Source: Tateyamaria sp. ANG-S1 | Lineage (GTDB): Bacteria; Pseudomonadota; Alphaproteobacteria; Rhodobacterales; Rhodobacteraceae | DNA length: 64,000 nucleotides | Direction of reading: 5' to 3' | Assembly (NCBI RefSeq): GCF_000814025.1 | Contig: NZ_JWLL01000001.1 | Coordinates: 186,001-250,000 of the forward strand | In this document: positions 25,689 to 34,832 of the stretch, piece by piece | How the letters are laid out: each line of letters opens with the position of its first letter | Position numbering within the stretch: position 1 is the first letter of the stretch | The notes under the pieces: generated by a model | Databases searched by the model: none | Seen by the model: the letters and a program-made list of their open reading frames with translations, nothing else | What the model was told of the DNA's origin: nothing | Program-made: the position numbers and the translations under genes

Positions 25689-26873
25689 CTATGGCGCGCT
25701 GCTCAGCTCTTCTGATGCGGACCGCATGGGTGCGCGCCCGGCGACGAAATCTGCCGTGTGCGTGACATCACAGACCAGAAGCTGGGACAGGTCGGCGCAA
25801 TCTACCGTGATGGTCGGAGCACCCAGAGCCTTTGCCGCGTCGGTGGTGATGCTGGGCAGCCAATCGCCCAATGGCGGGTCGAGATGCGCGGTGACGCAGG
25901 CCAGCGCAAGGGCTGCGCGGGGATCATGTGCGCCCAAAGGGCAGAACCCATCGGCCACATTGTCGGACCCGACCACGACAGGCACGCCTGCCGCTCGTAA
26001 CTCATGCAGCCGGGTGATCCCGCGCCGGTCCGGTGTGCCATCGGTGCGCCCCTGCAGATACAGGTTTGTCACCGGCAACGTGCAGACCGTGATCCCGGCC
26101 TTTGCCAGCTTGTCCGCGATGCGGGCCACGTCACTGGGGCCGCGGTCCATCAGGCTGACGCAGTGCCCGCACAGGATCGGGCGGTCAAAGCCCGTCTCAA
26201 GCGCAATGTCTGCAATCATCTCAAGCCCATTGAGATCACCGAGCCCTTCGTCCACGTGAAAATCCAACATCAGGCCATGCGCCATGGCGGTCGCAAAGAT
26301 CGCGCGGAGCCCCGCCTGCGTTCGCGGGTCGTCGTAGAGAAACGCGCCCGCAACGCCGTCGGTCAGGCGCAGGACGTTGCCGACGGTCTGGGCAAACTCG
26401 GGGTAGCTCCACATCTCGATCCCGGTCAGGGCGGCGAGTTGCAGGTTCGGGTGATCCTCTGCCAGTTCCACCAGCACGGACCACGCGAGCGGCGGAGCCG
26501 GTTCGTTGCCCCAGTCCACGTGGCTGCGGATCAGCCCGCATCCGTTGTCCTGCGCCTCGGTCAGCCCCTTGGTGGCGCGGTGGCGCAGGTCGTCTTCGTC
26601 CCAGTGAATCTTGTCTTCGTGCTGGCGCGCGATGGCGTGATGCAGGTCGCCGCCCACCTGGCCCAGCCGGTTGATCGTGTGGCATTTGTCGAGGTGGCAA
26701 TGCGGTTCGACCAGCCGGGGCAGCACCATGCGTTCGGGCGCGCCCGTAGGCGGCGCAAGGCCGGACAATTTGCCATTGTTGATCACGGGCGCGCCGTGCA
26801 GGCAGTCCCCACGAGTGACGCCGCCAAATGCTGTCGGGTCCGAGATCAGCGAGAGTGGGACGAGGATGGTCAC
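25689..26873 (-). CDS. Amidohydrolase, cytosine-deaminase-like
   Basis: 394 residues from a GTG at 26873 (weak ribosome site, start uncertain). Metal-site motif VEPHCHLDK and later DFHVDEG, CGHCVSL and GSDNVADGF follow the CodA/atzC-like amidohydrolase pattern with the HxH and terminal Asp. It likely deaminates or hydrolyses a nitrogenous ring compound in the cytoplasm; the substrate is unclear. Runs leftward and ends 247 bp before the start of the peptide-binding protein gene, so the two may share a regulon. A divergent RidA gene lies close to its 5' end. Confidence 0.78.
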   Translation of the reverse strand: MTILVPLSLISDPTAFGGVTRGDCLHGAPVINNGKLSGLAPPTGAPERMVLPRLVEPHCHLDKCHTINRLGQVGGDLHHAIARQHEDKIHWDEDDLRHRATKGLTEAQDNGCGLIRSHVDWGNEPAPPLAWSVLVELAEDHPNLQLAALTGIEMWSYPEFAQTVGNVLRLTDGVAGAFLYDDPRTQAGLRAIFATAMAHGLMLDFHVDEGLGDLNGLEMIADIALETGFDRPILCGHCVSLMDRGPSDVARIADKLAKAGITVCTLPVTNLYLQGRTDGTPDRRGITRLHELRAAGVPVVVGSDNVADGFCPLGAHDPRAALALACVTAHLDPPLGDWLPSITTDAAKALGAPTITVDCADLSQLLVCDVTHTADFVAGRAPMRSASEELSSAP

Positions 26874-27066
26874 GCGCGGTGTCCGGGGATCGGGCCGCTT
26901 TGGCCAGAGGGTCGTGCGTGGTGCCCTGTGCGCAGGCAGATGAGCCGCATGTCCGTCAGTCTCTCCCATTCTGGAAGTGGATGTCAGCGGCCCTTGAGAA
27001 GAATTTCGTGCCAGCGTTGTGAAAGCAGGGTTTCAAATTTCACCGACGCACGCAAGAGTGGTGGTC

Positions 27067-27456
27067 ATGAAAGCCCTTGCTCCGCCGACCATCGCCCCGC
27101 CCTTTGCCCGCTATTCCCATGGAGTCGAGGTGCCCGCCGGGTGGCGTATGGTTCGGACGTCGGGCCAATTGGGGCTGGCGGGGGATGGCACTGTCCCTGC
27201 GGAGACACGGGCACAGGCGGACATTTGTTTCGCCAACATCGCTGCCATTCTGGCCGAGGCGGGGATGGGCGCGCAGGATGTGTGCCATGTCAGCGCCTAT
27301 GTGACCGACCGCAGCCATATGGCCGGATATATGGAGGCGCGGGATGCGTTTCTGGCCGGGCGCGAGGTGTTGCCCAGCTCGACGCTGATGATTGTGTCGG
27401 GCTTTACCCGTCCGGAGTTTACGGTCGAGGTTGAGGTGTGGGCCGCTGCCCCCTAG
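27067..27456 (+). CDS. RidA family protein
   Basis: 129 residues. Typical YjgF/RidA features: ARYSHGVEVPAGWRMVRTSG, ICFANIAAILAEAGM, DVCHVSAYVTD and the C-terminal PEFTVEVEVWA. RidA proteins hydrolyse reactive imines/enamines or related deaminase products. The partner amidohydrolase is divergent, which fits pyrimidine or amine breakdown. ATG 27067 is preferred over upstream ones because the family N-terminus begins there. The arginine needed for imine deaminase activity is not seen at the usual place, so it is probably not the housekeeping RidA. Confidence 0.8.
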   Translation: MKALAPPTIAPPFARYSHGVEVPAGWRMVRTSGQLGLAGDGTVPAETRAQADICFANIAAILAEAGMGAQDVCHVSAYVTDRSHMAGYMEARDAFLAGREVLPSSTLMIVSGFTRPEFTVEVEVWAAAP

Positions 27457-27677
27457 TCGTGGTCGCGGCGGAGCAGTTTCCAGAGTGTCCAGCCGAAAGT
27501 GCCGCCGAAGAAAATGGCGGCGAGGCCAATGGCTTCCCATCCGGCCGGTCCCTGCGGCATGCCACGGAAGATCAGAGCGCCGGTCAGCATGGCGAGCCCA
27601 GCGACTGAGAACCAGAAGCGGAACATCAGGTCGCTCCGGGTGGGCCCGAATTTGTTGGGCGTTTGTTTGTTGGACAT
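27453..27677 (-). CDS. Small two-helix membrane protein
   Basis: 74 residues with two hydrophobic helices (FRFWFSVAGLAMLTGALIF and GWEAIGLAAIFFGGTFGWTLW) and a basic C-terminus KLLRRDHD. Conserved family not recognised. It ends in a 4-bp overlap with the convergent RidA stop and lies downstream of fahA beyond a repeat element. Probably an inner-membrane protein of unknown role. Confidence 0.6.
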   Translation of the reverse strand: MSNKQTPNKFGPTRSDLMFRFWFSVAGLAMLTGALIFRGMPQGPAGWEAIGLAAIFFGGTFGWTLWKLLRRDHD

Positions 27678-27702
27678 GTTGGTGCGCCTTGTGCCTGTTG
27701 GA

Positions 27703-27746
27703 CTGGGGCTCTGCCCCAGACCCCGGGATTTTTTGAAACAGGGAAG
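27703..27746 (+). repeat. GAAACAGGGAAG-type intergenic repeat, copy 2
   Basis: Hairpin CTGGGGC-TCT-GCCCCAG (27703-27719), then CCCCGGGATTTTTTGAAACA and GGGAAG to 27746, ending 3 bp before the fahA stop. Same layout as copies at 5357 and 45386. On the fahA strand it lies immediately past the stop codon. Confidence 0.6.
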
Positions 27747-27749
27747 ACG

Positions 27750-29006
27750 TTAGCGTTTGTACGGGTTTTTCAAGGCGGGGCGTATGGTTCCGGCGCAGGT
27801 GCCAAATCCAATGCGGTAGCCTTCGCCCTGTGCGTGGCCTGCAAGCGTGACCGCGTCACCGTCTTCGAGGAAGGTGCGTGTTTGGCCTGTGTCGAGTGTG
27901 ATGGGTTCCTTGCCGCCCCAGCTGAGTTCCAGGAGGCTGCCGCGTTCGGGTTTGGTCGGTCCGGAGATGGTGCCGGAGCCCAGAAGATCGCCGACGTTCA
28001 TGGGGCAGCCCGAGGTGCTGTGATGCGCCAGTTGCTGGGCGGCGGAGTAGTACATCTCGCGGTAGTTGGTGCGGGTGATTGTGGTGGCGTGCTTGCTTTC
28101 CGGTGCGAGGCTGGCTGTCAGGTCGATGTCGTAGAGCATCGGGCCGGTGTCCTTGAGGTGGTCGAGCAGTTCCACCTCGCGTTTTGGCGTGGGGACGCGG
28201 AAGGGCTCAAGTGCGGCCTTGGTCACGATCCACGGGCTGATCGAGGTGGCGGTGGCCTTGGCCTGGAACGGGCCGAGTGGTTGATATTCCCAGGCCTGGA
28301 TGTCGCGCGCGGACCAGTCGTTCAGAAGGACGTAGCCGAAGATGGCGGCTTCTGCCTGATCTACCGTCAGGGGGCCGTCTGACGCCATGCCGACGATGGC
28401 GCCCATCTCAAGCTCCATGTCGAAGCGGCGGGAGGGCAAGAAGGCGGGTGTGTCGTGATCGGGCGATTTGAGTTGGCCCCATGGGCGGCGGATGTCGGTG
28501 CCGGAGACCACGACGGACGATGCGCGGCCGTTGTAGCCGATGGGCATGTGCAACCAGTTGGGCGGCAGCGCGTTTTCGGGGCCGCGGAACATGGTGCCGA
28601 CATTGGTGGCGTGGTGGCGGCCTGCGTAGAAGTCGGTGAATTCGGAGACGACGAAGGGCATGTGCAGTGTGGCGTCGGCGAGGGGGACGAGCAGCGGTTC
28701 GAGCAGCGCCTGATCTTTGGAACCTTTCGCCAGCAGGGCCGTCAGGCGATTGCGCAGGGCGGTCCAGACGGCGGGGCCTTGCTCCATCAGGTCGTTCCAG
28801 AAGGGCAGCTCGAAAAGTGGTTCATCGGTCAGATCGATGATGCCCTGCGCTTCGGCGGTGGTGACGTCGAGGATCATGTTGCCGATGGCGACGCCGCAGC
28901 GCGAACCGAGCGTGTCGGTGGAAAACACGCCGTAGGGCAGGTTGTTGAGGGGGAAGTCGGTGTCGGGGCTGTTGGCGCTGTCGAGCCAGGAGGGCGTAAG
29001 GGGCAT
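27750..29006 (-). CDS. fahA: Fumarylacetoacetase
   Basis: 418 residues. The FAH domain has GYVLLNDWSARDIQAWEYQP and the active-site pattern FLPSRRFDMELEMGAIVG with the metal-binding glutamates, and NTNYRE-like TRTNYREMYYS. It hydrolyses fumarylacetoacetate to fumarate and acetoacetate, the last step of tyrosine/homogentisate breakdown. Same operon as hmgA, with two mini membrane genes between. A maleylacetoacetate isomerase gene is not in the window. Confidence 0.95.
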   Translation of the reverse strand: MPLTPSWLDSANSPDTDFPLNNLPYGVFSTDTLGSRCGVAIGNMILDVTTAEAQGIIDLTDEPLFELPFWNDLMEQGPAVWTALRNRLTALLAKGSKDQALLEPLLVPLADATLHMPFVVSEFTDFYAGRHHATNVGTMFRGPENALPPNWLHMPIGYNGRASSVVVSGTDIRRPWGQLKSPDHDTPAFLPSRRFDMELEMGAIVGMASDGPLTVDQAEAAIFGYVLLNDWSARDIQAWEYQPLGPFQAKATATSISPWIVTKAALEPFRVPTPKREVELLDHLKDTGPMLYDIDLTASLAPESKHATTITRTNYREMYYSAAQQLAHHSTSGCPMNVGDLLGSGTISGPTKPERGSLLELSWGGKEPITLDTGQTRTFLEDGDAVTLAGHAQGEGYRIGFGTCAGTIRPALKNPYKR

Positions 29007-29024
29007 TTGGTCTTTCTTCGGGCT

Positions 29025-29219
29025 TCAGTACCACCCATTGCCGTGGGTTGGCGGGTCTTCTCCGGGCTGTATCTTGCGGTTGTCCGCGGGATGGTTGCGC
29101 CGCTGTCGGATGATGGCTGGCAGTTGCCAGACTGTGAATGCACTCAGGGCAATTAACAGCCAGCCGGCCCATGAAATGGAGGAGATGAACTCCGTCACGT
29201 CTTGTCCGTGCGGTGCCAT
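29025..29219 (-). CDS. Mini membrane protein of the homogentisate operon (A)
   Basis: 64 residues with one hydrophobic helix (SWAGWLLIALSAFTVWQLPAI) flanked by RQRRN. ATG 29219 overlaps the upstream mini-gene by 25 bp and is 18 bp before fahA. Not recognised. Its tight packing supports a real gene; a role as a membrane anchor or transport helper for the pathway is speculative. Confidence 0.5.
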   Translation of the reverse strand: MAPHGQDVTEFISSISWAGWLLIALSAFTVWQLPAIIRQRRNHPADNRKIQPGEDPPTHGNGWY

Positions 29220-29371
29220 TGCCCACGTTCTGCCCCGCGCAGGTCGTGACCCGGCCCCTTGCCATAGCGGTCGGGGCGATTGTTCACGAATTTCTGCCAC
29301 CAGACCCAGAGGATGAAACCCAGCGCGAAGACGATGATCGCGCCCATGAGATATCCAAGATAAACCATCAT
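29195..29371 (-). CDS. Mini membrane protein of the homogentisate operon (B)
   Basis: 58 residues, one helix at the N-terminus ([20 protein letters not shown]) then a basic tail. Its start overlaps the hmgA stop as ATGA. Composition resembles small transport-associated proteins. Family not recognised. Confidence 0.55.
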   Translation of the reverse strand: MMVYLGYLMGAIIVFALGFILWVWWQKFVNNRPDRYGKGPGHDLRGAERGQWHRTDKT

Positions 29372-30723
29372 TTCTTGCCCGGGCTCCCGTCGAATTTCTT
29401 TTCGATGTCTGTCCAGCAGTCGATGTAATCGTCCTGCAGCGGCGCTTCCTTCGCCGCGAATTGCGTCAGGTGCTGCGGGAAACGGGTTTCGAACATGAAC
29501 GACATGGTGTTGTCGAGCTTCTGTGGGTGCAGGTCTGCGTTCGAGGCCCCTTCGAACGCGGTTTTGTCCGGCCCGTGCGGCAGCATCATGTTGTGCAGGC
29601 TCATCCCGCCCGGCACGAAGCCTTTGGGCTTCGCGTCGTATTGGCCGTAAATATTGCCCATCAGTTCTGACATGATGTTCTTGTGATACCATGGCGGGCG
29701 GAACGTGTCTTCGGCCACCATCCAGCGTTCGCGGAACAGGACAAAGTCGATATTGGCCACGCCCGGCTGGCCCGAGGGGGCTGTGAGCACTGTAAATATG
29801 GACGGATCGGGGTGGTCAAAGAGGATCGCACCCACCGGGCAATAGGTTTTCAGGTCGTATTTCAGCGGCGCGTAGTTGCCGTGCCAGGCGACCACATCCA
29901 GCGGAGAATGGCCGATTTGCGTCTCGTGGAACTGGCCGCACCACTTGATCGTCAGGGTTGAGGTCACCTCGCGATCCTCGAAGACGGCGACGGGCGCCTT
30001 GAAGTCACGCGGATTCGCCATGCAGTTGGCGCCGATGGGGCCGCGCCCGGGCAGTTCGAACTTGGCCCCGTAGTTTTCGCAGACAAAGCCGCGGCATGGG
30101 CCGTCGAGCACCTCGACGCGGTAGACGAGGCCGCGGGGGAGGATCGCGATCTCTTGCGGCTCCACGTCGATGATGCCGAGTTCGGTGCAGAAGCGCAGCC
30201 GTCCCTCTTGTGGGACCACCAGCATTTCGCTGTCGGCGGAGTAGAAATAGGCGTCCTGCATGGAGGCGGTGACAAGGTAGATGTGGCTGGCCATGCCGAC
30301 CTGGGTGTTCACGTCCCCGGCAGTGGTCATGGTGCGCATGCCGGTGAGCCACGTCAGGTCCTGATCGGTGTGGGGCACCGGATCCCAACGGTATTGGCCG
30401 AGGCTGGTGACATCCTGAGGGATGTGTGGGGCAGAGTGCCAGTAGGGCAGGTCGATGCGCGCGTACCGCCCCGAGTGTTTCACTGACGGCCGTATGCGGT
30501 AGCACCATGTCCGTTCGGGCCGTACATCGGTGAAGGCGGTGCCGCTGAGTTGTTCGCCATAAAGGCCATAATTGCATTTCTGCGGTGAGTTCATGCCTTC
30601 GGGCAGGGCGCCCGGCAGTGCCTCTGTCTCAAAATCGTTGCCGAAGCCGGGCATGTACCCTTCGGTGATGCCTGCGCCGGATGGTGCCTGGATCATGGAG
30701 TGTGGAGCGGATTGGCGGTTCAT
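29368..30723 (-). CDS. hmgA: Homogentisate 1,2-dioxygenase
   Basis: 451 residues, normal length. Opens homogentisate to maleylacetoacetate with Fe(II) and O2. Seen: [19 protein letters not shown] at the N-terminus, RNPRDF-like [17 protein letters not shown], and the iron site [12 protein letters not shown] with His and Glu six residues apart. ATG 30723 follows AGGGAGGTG. Divergent from a MarR regulator over a shared 67-bp control region. Confidence 0.96.
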   Translation of the reverse strand: MNRQSAPHSMIQAPSGAGITEGYMPGFGNDFETEALPGALPEGMNSPQKCNYGLYGEQLSGTAFTDVRPERTWCYRIRPSVKHSGRYARIDLPYWHSAPHIPQDVTSLGQYRWDPVPHTDQDLTWLTGMRTMTTAGDVNTQVGMASHIYLVTASMQDAYFYSADSEMLVVPQEGRLRFCTELGIIDVEPQEIAILPRGLVYRVEVLDGPCRGFVCENYGAKFELPGRGPIGANCMANPRDFKAPVAVFEDREVTSTLTIKWCGQFHETQIGHSPLDVVAWHGNYAPLKYDLKTYCPVGAILFDHPDPSIFTVLTAPSGQPGVANIDFVLFRERWMVAEDTFRPPWYHKNIMSELMGNIYGQYDAKPKGFVPGGMSLHNMMLPHGPDKTAFEGASNADLHPQKLDNTMSFMFETRFPQHLTQFAAKEAPLQDDYIDCWTDIEKKFDGSPGKK

Positions 30724-30758
30724 GGACACCTCCCTTGCGGAATTGGTCTCAGATGTAA

Positions 30759-30776
30759 TAGTTGTGTTTGTAACTA
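30759..30776. promoter_or_regulatory. Inverted repeat between hmgA and the MarR gene
   Basis: TAGTT-GTGTTTGT-AACTA, an 18-bp inverted repeat in the divergent promoter region. Size and place fit a MarR-family operator controlling both directions; inferred. Confidence 0.5.
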
Positions 30777-30790
30777 ACAAGCGGGCGGCC

Positions 30791-31228
30791 ATGGTCAAGA
30801 CCGATGATTTCGATGTGCGGCAGTTCCTGCCCTACCTGTTGAACCAGGCGGCAGAAGCGTCGAGCCTCGAGTTTCAGAAGGTCTATAAGGACAAGTACGG
30901 GATGCTGCGCAACGAATGGCGCGTGCTGTTTCATCTTGGGATCTACGGGCAGATGACGGCAAGCGACATTGGTGCGCGAGCGCAGATGCACAAGACCAAG
31001 ATCAGCCGCGCTGTGCAGCGGTTGGCGGAACGGCGCTACCTGATACGGACGCGGGCCGAGGTTGATCGACGGGTCGAGTACCTGACGCTGACCTCTGCCG
31101 GTCAGCGGGTGTATCAGGACCTCAAGGCGACGGCTGCGGAGTACGATGCGGCGCTGATTGAAGGGATGTCCGTGCAAGAGGCGGCGATGCTGCGCGCCTT
31201 GTTGGAGCGGCTTGCGCTGCGGAAGTAA
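30791..31228 (+). CDS. MarR-family regulator, divergent from hmgA
   Basis: 145 residues. The winged-helix DNA-binding part has [20 protein letters not shown] and [13 protein letters not shown] with a wing [17 protein letters not shown], classical MarR. It probably represses hmgA-fahA until homogentisate or a related aromatic acid binds; this is inferred from the divergent layout and the palindrome at 30759. ATG 30791 has GGCGGCC only, so the ribosome site is weak. Confidence 0.88.
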   Translation: MVKTDDFDVRQFLPYLLNQAAEASSLEFQKVYKDKYGMLRNEWRVLFHLGIYGQMTASDIGARAQMHKTKISRAVQRLAERRYLIRTRAEVDRRVEYLTLTSAGQRVYQDLKATAAEYDAALIEGMSVQEAAMLRALLERLALRK

Positions 31229-31249
31229 GCTGTTGCCAAACCGTACGGG

Positions 31250-32059
31250 TCAGAAGTCGACCTCGACCCCCGGCAGGTTCAGCGCTTTAATCAGATCACG
31301 CAGTTCCTGTCGGGCCGCCACGTTCGAGATATTGAGTTGCTTGACCCCGATGTCCTTGAGGTCGAGCAGGGTCAGGCCGCGCGGGAAGAGCTCGCGAAAG
31401 ATCACACGTTCCGAAAAGCCGGGGGCAATGCGGAAGCCGATGCGTTTGGCGAGCATTTTGATCGCGCGCTCCATCTTTTCCTTGTTGACCATGCGTTGCG
31501 CGCCCATGCGGTTGCGCAGCACGATCCAGTCGATGGGTTTGAGGCCCGCTTGCGCCCTGAGTTGCCGCGCGTTCCAGACCATTTCGGAATAGACCGAGGG
31601 CCCCAGGATTTTATCGCCAGAGGAGTCGATCCGGGCCAGAAGGTCAAAGTCGACAAAGCTGTCATTGAGTGGCGTGATCAGCGTGTCGGCCAGCGAGTGG
31701 GCGACCTGGCTGAGACGGGTGTGCGAGCCGGGGCAGTCGATCAGGATAAAGTCGTTGTCCGGCTCCAGCGTTGCGACGGCGGCGGACAGCCGGTGGTCAT
31801 AGATGTTTTCGCCCGGCTTGAGGTCATCGGCGTCAATCTCGGGCAGGTCGTGCACGTCGGGTGACGGTAGGTCGATTTCAGCGGAGGCGAGGAATGACGC
31901 CCGGTTTTCCACGTACCGCCCAAACGTACGCTGTCGCAGGTCCAGATCCAGCGCGCTGACCTTCTTTCCGGCCCGCGCAAGAGCCGTTGCCACGTGCATC
32001 GATACGGTCGATTTGCCGGCGCCGCCCTTTTCGTTGCCGACCACGATGATATGCGCCAT
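31250..32059 (-). CDS. mipZ: Division-plane positioning ATPase MipZ
   Basis: 269 residues, ParA/MinD superfamily. Deviant Walker A VVGNEKGGAGKST, DLDLRQRTFGRYVENR and TPLNDSFVDFDLL are MipZ hallmarks; the C-terminus GFRIAPGFSERVIFRELFPRG also fits Caulobacter MipZ. It forms a gradient from the ParB-bound poles and blocks FtsZ assembly near them, placing the septum at mid-cell. Convergent with the MarR gene, divergent from edd. Confidence 0.93.
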   Translation of the reverse strand: MAHIIVVGNEKGGAGKSTVSMHVATALARAGKKVSALDLDLRQRTFGRYVENRASFLASAEIDLPSPDVHDLPEIDADDLKPGENIYDHRLSAAVATLEPDNDFILIDCPGSHTRLSQVAHSLADTLITPLNDSFVDFDLLARIDSSGDKILGPSVYSEMVWNARQLRAQAGLKPIDWIVLRNRMGAQRMVNKEKMERAIKMLAKRIGFRIAPGFSERVIFRELFPRGLTLLDLKDIGVKQLNISNVAARQELRDLIKALNLPGVEVDF

Positions 32060-32100
32060 GACTGCCCCCTAACCGCACATCCGCTTTGCGAATTTTGCGC

Positions 32101-32114
32101 CACTATATGTAGTG
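32101..32114. promoter_or_regulatory. CACTA-TATG-TAGTG palindrome upstream of mipZ
   Basis: Perfect 5-4-5 inverted repeat 42 bp from the mipZ start. It resembles the NrdR-type ACACTATATGTAGTGT class of palindrome, but nrd genes are absent nearby. Function unknown. Confidence 0.35.
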
Positions 32115-32184
32115 TTTCACCCCTTTGAAAGCGGGCGTTGCAACTTTCCTGCGGCGACGTGGCGCGGATGTCGCGTTGCCTTTC

Positions 32185-32198
32185 TGTTAGCGCTATCA
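32185..32198. promoter_or_regulatory. LacI-type operator upstream of edd-eda
   Basis: TGTTAGCGCTATCA, one base short of the ideal TGWTAGCGCTAWCA palindrome with a central CG, as bound by many sugar-responsive LacI-family repressors. It ends 74 bp before the edd ATG. Confidence 0.45.
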
Positions 32199-32272
32199 TA
32201 AAGGGTGATCAAACGCGGGCGTCCTGCACGCCTATATGTCTATGAAACGAAGTGAGGAACGAGGAGAGCGAT

Positions 32273-34087
32273 ATGCCCTTGCACCCGACTTTGCAGCGCG
32301 TGACCGAGCGCGTGATTGAACGCAGCGCACCGACACGGCGGCGTTATCTGGACCGGATGGCGGCTGCCAAATCCCAAGGGCCTGCGCGTGCGCACCTGTC
32401 GTGTAGTGGGCAGGCCCATGCTTTTGCCGCCGCCGGTCCTGACCAGTCGCGACTGGCCGAGGCGAGCGTCGGCAACCTTGGCATTGTGACTGCCTATAAT
32501 GACATGCTGTCGGCGCATCAGCCGTTCGAGACTTACCCGACGCTCATTCGGGATGCGATACGTGCGTCGGGCGGTACGGCACAGGTTGCCGGGGGTGTGC
32601 CCGCGATGTGCGACGGCGTCACGCAGGGCGAGGCGGGCATGGAGTTGAGCCTGTTTTCCCGTGATGTGATTGCACTGGCGACGGGGGTCGCGCTGTCGCA
32701 CAACGTCTTTGACGCCGCTGTGTTTTTGGGTGTCTGCGACAAGATTGTGCCGGGACTGATCATCGCAGCGCAGTCTTTTGGGCATATGCCTGCCGTGTTC
32801 TTGCCTGCCGGTCCAATGACCAGCGGTCTGTCGAACGACGAAAAGGCCAAGGTGCGCCAGAGGTTCGCGGCCGGAGAGGCGACGCGGGAGGAACTGCTTG
32901 CCTCGGAAATGGCGGCCTATCACGGCCCCGGTACGTGCACCTTCTATGGCACCGCCAACACCAACCAAATGTTGATGGAGTTCATGGGGCTGCACCTTCC
33001 CGGCTCATCCTTTGTGAATCCGAACACGCCCTTACGTGACGCGCTGACGGTCGAGGGGGCCAAGCGGGCCCTGTCCTTGTCGGCGCTGGGCAACAACTAC
33101 ACGCCGGTGTGCAACATCCTTGATGAAAAGGCGTTTGTGAACGGGATAGTCGGGCTAAACGCGACGGGTGGGTCCACCAACCTCCTGATCCACCTGATCG
33201 CCATGGCGCGCGCGGGCGGCATCGTGCTGGATTGGGAGGATTTCTGTGATCTGTCCGAAGTCACGCCGCTGATCGCGCGGGTCTATCCCAACGGTCTGGC
33301 CGACGTGAACCACTTCCATGCGGCGGGTGGACTTGGGTTCATGATCGGAGAGTTGTTGAAAGCAGGTCTGTTGCACGACGACACGCAGACGGTCGCCGGT
33401 GAGGGGCTGGAGAACTACACGCACGAGCCCAAGCTGATCGACGGCGAACTGACCTGGCAGCCCGGCGCAGGTAGGAGCCTGAACGATAAAATCGTGCGGC
33501 CTGCGGCAGATCCGTTTCAAGAGACGGGCGGGCTGAGCCGGTTGGTGGGCAATCTTGGTACGGGCGTGATGAAAGTGTCTGCCGTGGCGCCGGAACATCG
33601 CGTGGTCGAAGCGCCAGCCCGGGTGTTCCACGATCAGGATCAGGTCAAGGCGGCGTTCAAGGCGGGGGAGTTCAACGAGGGCGATTTTGTCATCGTCGTG
33701 CGCTTCCAAGGGCCCAAGGCCAACGGTATGCCGGAACTGCACAGCCTGACCCCGATCCTTGGCATCATGCAGGGGCGCGGGCAGAAGGTGGCGCTGGTCA
33801 CCGATGGGCGCATGTCGGGTGCATCGGGCAAGGTGCCGTCGGCCATCCATGTCTGCCCTGAGGCGCTCGATGGTGGTGTGATCGCGCAAGTGCAGGATGG
33901 CGACGTGATCCGCGTCGATGCGGTGTCGGGCGAGCTTAAGGTGCTGACCGACGGGGTGCTTGACCGCCCGCACGCGACCGCCGATCTTTCGCACAACCAA
34001 TGGGGTGTGGGGCGCGACATGTTCCACGCCTTCCGCAATACTGTTGGGTCCGCCAATACCGGCGCGACTGTTTTTGGAGACTTTTGA
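32273..34087 (+). CDS. edd: Phosphogluconate dehydratase
   Basis: 604 residues, normal for Edd. Dehydrates 6-phosphogluconate to 2-keto-3-deoxy-6-phosphogluconate, first step of the Entner-Doudoroff route. The iron-sulfur cysteines lie in [13 protein letters not shown] and [10 protein letters not shown], with [20 protein letters not shown] and [15 protein letters not shown] near the end. AGGAGAG precedes the ATG at 32273. Four bases from eda; the pair is one transcript. Confidence 0.97.
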   Translation: MPLHPTLQRVTERVIERSAPTRRRYLDRMAAAKSQGPARAHLSCSGQAHAFAAAGPDQSRLAEASVGNLGIVTAYNDMLSAHQPFETYPTLIRDAIRASGGTAQVAGGVPAMCDGVTQGEAGMELSLFSRDVIALATGVALSHNVFDAAVFLGVCDKIVPGLIIAAQSFGHMPAVFLPAGPMTSGLSNDEKAKVRQRFAAGEATREELLASEMAAYHGPGTCTFYGTANTNQMLMEFMGLHLPGSSFVNPNTPLRDALTVEGAKRALSLSALGNNYTPVCNILDEKAFVNGIVGLNATGGSTNLLIHLIAMARAGGIVLDWEDFCDLSEVTPLIARVYPNGLADVNHFHAAGGLGFMIGELLKAGLLHDDTQTVAGEGLENYTHEPKLIDGELTWQPGAGRSLNDKIVRPAADPFQETGGLSRLVGNLGTGVMKVSAVAPEHRVVEAPARVFHDQDQVKAAFKAGEFNEGDFVIVVRFQGPKANGMPELHSLTPILGIMQGRGQKVALVTDGRMSGASGKVPSAIHVCPEALDGGVIAQVQDGDVIRVDAVSGELKVLTDGVLDRPHATADLSHNQWGVGRDMFHAFRNTVGSANTGATVFGDF

Positions 34088-34090
34088 AGA

Positions 34091-34735
34091 ATGCTGACCG
34101 CCAAAGCCGCTGCCGTGCGCGCCCGTGAAATCTGTGAATTGGCGCCGATTGTGCCTGTGCTGGTGGTGGACGATGTGGCCCATGCTGCGCCATTGGCCGA
34201 GGCGTTGGTTGCTGGCGGTTTGCCCGCATTGGAGGTGACCTTGCGCACGGACGCCGCGCTGGACGTCATCGCGGCGATGTCCAAGGTTGAGGGCGGTGTC
34301 GTTGGCGCTGGCACGTTGGTGACGCCGGACGATGTGAAGGCCGCGAAAGAGGCTGGCGCGCAGTTCGGTGTGTCGCCCGGCGCGACCGAAGCATTGATTG
34401 CGGCCTGCGAGGCCGAGGAACTGCCGCTGTTGCCCGGCGCTGCTACGGCGTCCGAGGCGATGAGCCTGTATGAGCGCGGCTACGATATGCTCAAGTTTTT
34501 CCCGGCCGAAGCCTCGGGTGGCGCGCCTGCGCTCAAAGCCATTGGCGCGCCTCTGCCTCAGATTTCGTTCTGCCCGACCGGTGGGGTCAGCATGGCCAAT
34601 GCGGAAAGCTACCTCAGCTTGCCGAACGTCGTGTGCGCCGGAGGGTCTTGGGTGGCCCCGAAGGACAAAGTTCTGGCAGGCGATTGGGCCGGGATTGAGG
34701 CTCTGGCGCGAGAAGCGGCGGCGCTGCCTCGGTAA
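34091..34735 (+). CDS. eda: KDPG aldolase (bifunctional Eda)
   Basis: 214 residues. Cleaves 2-keto-3-deoxy-6-phosphogluconate to pyruvate and glyceraldehyde 3-phosphate. ALEVTLRTDAAL carries the catalytic glutamate, and LKFFPAEASGG the Schiff-base lysine; FCPTGGVS binds phosphate. Follows edd by 3 bp. Both supply the Entner-Doudoroff pathway, the main sugar route in most Roseobacters. Confidence 0.97.
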   Translation: MLTAKAAAVRAREICELAPIVPVLVVDDVAHAAPLAEALVAGGLPALEVTLRTDAALDVIAAMSKVEGGVVGAGTLVTPDDVKAAKEAGAQFGVSPGATEALIAACEAEELPLLPGAATASEAMSLYERGYDMLKFFPAEASGGAPALKAIGAPLPQISFCPTGGVSMANAESYLSLPNVVCAGGSWVAPKDKVLAGDWAGIEALAREAAALPR

Positions 34736-34770
34736 CAGCGCGTCGCGGAAACGCGCTGCATTCAGCCCAT

Positions 34771-34784
34771 TTGATCCATGTCAA
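34771..34784. promoter_or_regulatory. FnrL-type box upstream of bchE
   Basis: TTGAT-CCAT-GTCAA, one base off TTGAT-N4-ATCAA; GTCAA half-sites are accepted by alphaproteobacterial FNR-family proteins. It lies 49 bp before bchE and 19 bp before the PpsR site. BchE is an oxygen-independent enzyme, which fits anaerobic activation. Confidence 0.55.
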
Positions 34785-34802
34785 TGAAGTTGGCGGCTTG
34801 AC

Positions 34803-34820
34803 TGTCAACTTTAGTTTACA
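34803..34820. promoter_or_regulatory. PpsR-type operator upstream of bchE
   Basis: TGTCAACTTTAGTTTACA fits TGT-N12-ACA and shares its left half TGTCAACTT with the hemC/hemE site. It ends 12 bp before the bchE ATG. Confidence 0.7.
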
Positions 34821-34832
34821 TGGAGGGCTGAC

